A stretch of DNA of 9,394 bases from Opitutus sp. GAS368. Lineage in GTDB: Bacteria > Verrucomicrobiota > Verrucomicrobiae > Opitutales > UBA953. The notes beneath the pieces were generated by a model. It was not told where the DNA came from. It was given only the letters and a program-made list of their open reading frames with translations, and made no database searches. The first letter of the stretch is position 1. Each line of letters begins with the position of its first letter. Both the position numbers and the translations under genes were made by a program. The DNA lies in NCBI GenBank assembly GCA_943332745.1, contig CALQQQ010000032.1:1-9394 (forward strand). Direction: 5' to 3'. Below are positions 6,273 through 9,394 of this stretch, in pieces.

Positions 6273-7310
6273 ATGAACCAAATTCTCGGAACGCTTATTC
6301 TGCTCATTATGCTATCCGCTGGTGCCACTGCGGCGGAATTCAAATTGCGGATCATCGATGAAGGCGATCGACCTATTCCTAATGCTAAGCTAAACATTAT
6401 CCTTCATCGTCAGAACGATCCGCGCTACTCAAGCAGTCAGCTAATTGAAGATAAAACCGGTGCTGACGGCACCTTCACTTTCTCGGCGAAAGCAGACATG
6501 AGCCTGAGTCGCATCGACGTGTCCAAAGACGGCTTCTACCCCTGCCTCATCACGGATACGCAAGATGGCATCTACAGCCGGGAGCCGAAACAGTCATACA
6601 CGTTCGGCATGCCGCGACGCCATCGGCCGACTTCACTCCATGCCCGCAAGGTGCGGGTTTATTCTAACCCTGGGCAACTGCCGGAAAACACCTGGCTGGG
6701 TTATGACTTTGAAAAAGGGGCTTTTATGACGCCCTACGGCAAAGGTGAAGTCGCCGACATTCGCTTCTTCCTCTCCTCCTCTCAAGACAGCCCTAGGGTG
6801 ACACCGGAAGAGATGGCGCGTGATCGTGCCGATCCTGACCTCCAGAAACTGACGGAGCGGGATTTTGCCCGCCTACATAATGACTGGAATTACACCCTCA
6901 GGGTGGCATTCCCTGAGCCTGGCTCCGGCATCATTGCTGAGCCGAGGAACTGGCCTTACTGCCAACTGCGCATGCCGCCGTTCGCACCGGAGGGCGGCTA
7001 CGCATCTACCTTCGAAATGAAGCTCTCCTCCCGCGGACCCTTCCTCCACAGGGCTTTCAAGGACTATCCGGGATACTTCCTGCGGACGCGCGTCAAATTG
7101 GCTCCCGATGGCACTATCGCTTCCGCTCACTATACGAAAATCGTCGGCTCTCTCGACTACATCCACCATCTGCTCAGCTTCACCTACTATTATAATCCCG
7201 TCCCAAACGACCGAGGGCTCGAACTGGCGCCCGGGAAGAATGTCTTCAAATGGCGCCGGGGAATTTCGCCCATCGAAGAGCTGGATGATTTTCCAGAGAA
7301 TGAACCCTAA
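6273..7310 (+). CDS. Exported protein with transthyretin-like N-terminal domain, function unknown
   Basis: The 345-residue product has a signal peptide, MNQILGTLILLIMLSAGATAA, with probable cleavage after ATAA (about residue 21). Residues about 22-95 resemble a carboxypeptidase-regulatory/transthyretin-like beta sandwich: FKLRIIDEGDRPIPNAKL, then TGADGTFTF and ISVxKDGFYP-like spacing (IDVSKDGFYPC). The rest is not a family I can name. It contains LGYDFEKGAFMTPYGKGEVAD (about 142-162) and near the C-terminus FTYYYNPVPNDRGLEL (about 304-319), which look like conserved family blocks. There is no membrane segment beyond the signal. Start ATG 6273 lies 11 bases after the hydrolase stop, so it is probably the second gene of that operon and may act with the hydrolase in the same extracytoplasmic compartment. 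Codon use is AT-richer than in the flanking housekeeping genes. The gene ends 3 bases before the queA stop from the other strand. Confidence 0.75.
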   Translation: MNQILGTLILLIMLSAGATAAEFKLRIIDEGDRPIPNAKLNIILHRQNDPRYSSSQLIEDKTGADGTFTFSAKADMSLSRIDVSKDGFYPCLITDTQDGIYSREPKQSYTFGMPRRHRPTSLHARKVRVYSNPGQLPENTWLGYDFEKGAFMTPYGKGEVADIRFFLSSSQDSPRVTPEEMARDRADPDLQKLTERDFARLHNDWNYTLRVAFPEPGSGIIAEPRNWPYCQLRMPPFAPEGGYASTFEMKLSSRGPFLHRAFKDYPGYFLRTRVKLAPDGTIASAHYTKIVGSLDYIHHLLSFTYYYNPVPNDRGLELAPGKNVFKWRRGISPIEELDDFPENEP

Positions 7311-7313
7311 CCC

Positions 7314-8384
7314 TCAAAGAATCAGCATGGCGTCGCCGTAACTGAAGAAGCGGTATTCGCGCGCGATGGCTTCGGCGTAGATCTCCTTGAGCCAAGCAAG
7401 GCCTTCCGGCGACCCGGGCGTGAGGAACGCGGCGACGAGGCAGAGGAGTGTGGACCGCGGGAGGTGGAAGTTGGTGAGGAGGTGCTCGCAACATCCAATG
7501 GTGTCGCCGGGCCGGATGAAGAGTGAGGCGTCCGAATGATAATCTCCGGCCGCCTGCGCGAAGCCCCGGGTCTTGCGGAAGGCATCCTCGCTCGCGCGCA
7601 CGGAGGTCGTGCCGACGGCAAGTCGCGGCCGGCGCTCCTTCAAGGCCATCATGGTGGCGGCAGGGATCCGATACGCCTCGGAATGCATGACGTGCTGGTC
7701 GAGATTCTCGACGCTGACGGGCTGGAACGTCCCCGGGCCGACATCGAGGACGAGGTCGAAGGCATCATGTCCGCGCGCCTTGAGAGTCGCGAGCAACTCG
7801 GCGGTGAAATGCAATCCAGCGGTGGGCGCGGCGGCCGCGCGGGCCGACGACGGATCGGCGTACACGGTCTGGTAGCGCGCGGCGTCGTCCGCCGGCGCGA
7901 GGCCGCGTTCCTTGCGGGCTTCGACGATATACGGTGGCAACGGGAGCTCGCCGACGCGGTCCGCGAGGGCCTGCACGGTCTCGCCGGCAGGCAGTTCGAA
8001 CCGCACGCGGTATTCGCCCTGCTTGGTCTCGACGGCGACGGCGCGGCGGCCGTCAATCGTGAAGCCGGCTTCGTCCGAGGCACGCTTACCGGGACGCAGC
8101 ATGCACCACCATTCGAGCGGGTCGGCGGTGGGGCGCAGGAGCAGGCACTCGACCTTACCGCCGGTGGGCCGCACGCCGAAGAGGCGCGCCTTGAGGACGG
8201 TGACGTTGTTACGGATCAGCACCGTGCCCGCGGGCAACAGGTCCGGGAGTTCGGAGAACAGGCGGTGTTCGATTATGCGGGTGGCGCGGCGCACAACGAG
8301 CAGGCGCGAGCCGTCGCGACGCGGCGTAGGCTCCGCGGCAATCCGTTCCGGCGGGAGGTCGAAATCCAGCTCCCGGACGTCCAT
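7314..8384 (-). CDS. queA: S-adenosylmethionine:tRNA ribosyltransferase-isomerase (QueA)
   Basis: QueA moves the ribosyl part of S-adenosylmethionine onto 7-deazaguanine-modified tRNA, making epoxyqueuosine at the wobble position of GUN-anticodon tRNAs, in the cytoplasm. The 356 residues match the usual family length. Recognisable blocks, in order: [20 protein letters not shown] (10-29), [10 protein letters not shown] (144-153), [21 protein letters not shown] (170-190) followed by [13 protein letters not shown] (215-223), HVMHSEAY (231-238), GTTSVRASE (258-266), [13 protein letters not shown] (302-314) and the C-terminal [12 protein letters not shown]. All conserved regions look intact. The start codon lies 3 bases after the stop of the YhaM-like gene (TAAGCCATG), so expression is probably coupled to it. 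No other queuosine gene is in the window. Confidence 0.97.
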   Translation of the reverse strand: MDVRELDFDLPPERIAAEPTPRRDGSRLLVVRRATRIIEHRLFSELPDLLPAGTVLIRNNVTVLKARLFGVRPTGGKVECLLLRPTADPLEWWCMLRPGKRASDEAGFTIDGRRAVAVETKQGEYRVRFELPAGETVQALADRVGELPLPPYIVEARKERGLAPADDAARYQTVYADPSSARAAAAPTAGLHFTAELLATLKARGHDAFDLVLDVGPGTFQPVSVENLDQHVMHSEAYRIPAATMMALKERRPRLAVGTTSVRASEDAFRKTRGFAQAAGDYHSDASLFIRPGDTIGCCEHLLTNFHLPRSTLLCLVAAFLTPGSPEGLAWLKEIYAEAIAREYRFFSYGDAMLIL

Positions 8385-8387
8385 GGC

Positions 8388-9380
8388 TTACGCGCCGGTC
8401 TTCGGCGGCGTGATCAGCAACTGGCCGTCGATCGCGCGCAGGGGCATAAACTCGGCGCCCGGAGGAGCCTTGCGGAGTTCTTCCTCCACGGCGGAAAGCT
8501 TGGCGTCCAAGTCGTCGATGCGGGCAACGAAGACGGCCTCCGGCGTCGAGGGCGTGGCGCACGCGCCGTACTCGCGCATGGTGTGGTGCGAAAGGATAAC
8601 GTGCTCGAGGCGTTCCATGAGCGAGGCTTCGAGGCCGACCTTGGTGCCGTGGGAGCGCACCATGAAGGCGCCGAGGACGAGGTGGCCATGCAGATTGCCC
8701 GCGCGGGTGAAACTGGCCTTGGCCATGCCAGGCTCGAGGCGGGAGTATTCCTGCACCTTGCCCATGTCATGCAGCACGATGCCGGCGACGGCGAGCGAGT
8801 GGTCGACCTTCGGGTAGAGCGGCAAGAGCGCCTCGGCGCACTTGGCCATGCGCAGGGTGTGCTCGAGCAGGCCGTGGCGGAAGGCATGGTGCATGCCGAG
8901 GGCGGCGACGGCGTCATAGAAGCGCTCACCATACTCCTCGAAGGCGGATTCCACGGTGGCGCGCAGGGCGGCGTGCGGGATGCGCGAGACGATGCCGAGG
9001 AGATCGGCCTTCATCTTGAGCGGGTCGTGCTGCGAGACCGGCGTGAGGCGACCCATGATCGCCGGATCGGAACGCTCGGCGTCGGTGATAGGCGCGAGCT
9101 GGTCGACCTTGAGATCGGGGCGGCCGTTGAAGTCGCTGACCGTACCGCCGACGCGGACGATCGCGCCAGGCTTGAGGGTCATGAGCACCGGCTTGACCGG
9201 CGAATCGCCGAAGAGGCGGATCTTGATGTCGTCCGTCGCATCGGCGATGACGGCTTCATAATAAGTCGAACCGGTCTTCGCGGTCTTGGTGGAGATCTCT
9301 CCCAGGGCGCAGATGGCCTGGAAGCGGGAGCCGACCGGGGAGGTCTTGCTTTCGCGGAGGGTCAGGAGTGGCTCGGACAT
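8388..9380 (-). CDS. YhaM-like 3'-5' exoribonuclease (OB fold plus HD domain)
   Basis: The 330 residues have the order of YhaM-family nucleases. An N-terminal OB-fold nucleic-acid-binding domain (about 15-97) includes YYEAVIADATDDIKIRLFGD and PGAIVRVGGTVSDFNGRPDLKV-type strands. A linker follows, then an HD metal-binding domain (about 155-300). Its motifs are HHAFRHGLLEHT (164-175), the HD pair H204-D205 in GIVLHDMGKVQEY, GNLHGHLVLG (228-237), SHH at 264-266 and the acidic IDDLDAKL (288-295). These match the metal ligands of HD phosphohydrolases. YhaM trims RNA, and sometimes single-stranded DNA, from the 3' end with Mn2+; that activity is inferred from the family. The start ATG is at 9380; the 14 bases visible upstream show no Shine-Dalgarno sequence. 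It is the promoter-proximal gene of the pair with queA. Confidence 0.9.
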   Translation of the reverse strand: MSEPLLTLRESKTSPVGSRFQAICALGEISTKTAKTGSTYYEAVIADATDDIKIRLFGDSPVKPVLMTLKPGAIVRVGGTVSDFNGRPDLKVDQLAPITDAERSDPAIMGRLTPVSQHDPLKMKADLLGIVSRIPHAALRATVESAFEEYGERFYDAVAALGMHHAFRHGLLEHTLRMAKCAEALLPLYPKVDHSLAVAGIVLHDMGKVQEYSRLEPGMAKASFTRAGNLHGHLVLGAFMVRSHGTKVGLEASLMERLEHVILSHHTMREYGACATPSTPEAVFVARIDDLDAKLSAVEEELRKAPPGAEFMPLRAIDGQLLITPPKTGA

Positions 9381-9394
9381 GAGCGGGACAGTGG

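Noticed and set aside
3625..7310. Secreted lipase toxin with immunity protein (type VI effector-like pair)
   Set aside because: The hydrolase carries its own N-terminal export signal and calcium loops, and no secretion-system marker or adaptor domain is visible; nothing in the sequence favours this over an ordinary exported enzyme.
7912..8817. Plus-strand open frame of 301 codons across the queA and yhaM-like genes
   Set aside because: It is antisense to two intact conserved genes, with a low-complexity Arg/Ser-rich product typical of a shadow frame.

Overview
The window reads as a GC-rich bacterial chromosome segment, most likely from Verrucomicrobiota (Opitutales-like) or a close PVC relative. 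The best pointer is a large secreted protein (893-3433, minus) that joins a beta-propeller dehydrogenase domain, a helical-repeat region and a C-terminal cytochrome c domain, an architecture typical of planctomycetes and verrucomicrobia. The assignment is inferred from gene content, not from a marker gene. None of the six visible start codons has a clear Shine-Dalgarno sequence.

Layout. (1) Bases 3-200 hold the C-terminal end of an unidentified plus-strand gene, overlapping by 4 bases a Rrf2-family regulator (197-610). (2) Bases 611-892 hold no gene. They are packed with palindromes: an inverted pair of GTAG-headed REP-like repeats (684-709 and 781-807) inside two outer hairpins, which begin with the same 7 bases directly after the stop codons of the two converging genes. 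(3) The PVC dehydrogenase/cytochrome c lipoprotein gene follows on the minus strand. (4) A 191-base divergent gap (3434-3624) carries a perfect 12-base palindrome. (5) Two plus-strand genes 11 bases apart (3625-6261 and 6273-7310) encode exported proteins: a calcium-motif alpha/beta hydrolase and a protein with a transthyretin/carboxypeptidase-regulatory-like N-terminus. Sampled stretches of this pair are clearly poorer in GC than the flanks. (6) Converging on them, with a 3-base gap, is a minus-strand pair reading yhaM-like (8388-9380) then queA (7314-8384), 3 bases apart.

How the parts fit. queA and the YhaM-like nuclease are RNA-metabolism housekeeping genes, apparently co-transcribed. The dehydrogenase probably oxidises an unknown, perhaps sugar-like, substrate outside the cytoplasm and passes electrons to its own haem domain. 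The hydrolase pair looks like an exported accessory module of unknown substrate. The most unusual part of the window is the nested palindromic element at 611-892, which resembles a REPIN (a REP doublet moved by a RAYT transposase) framed by two related hairpins.
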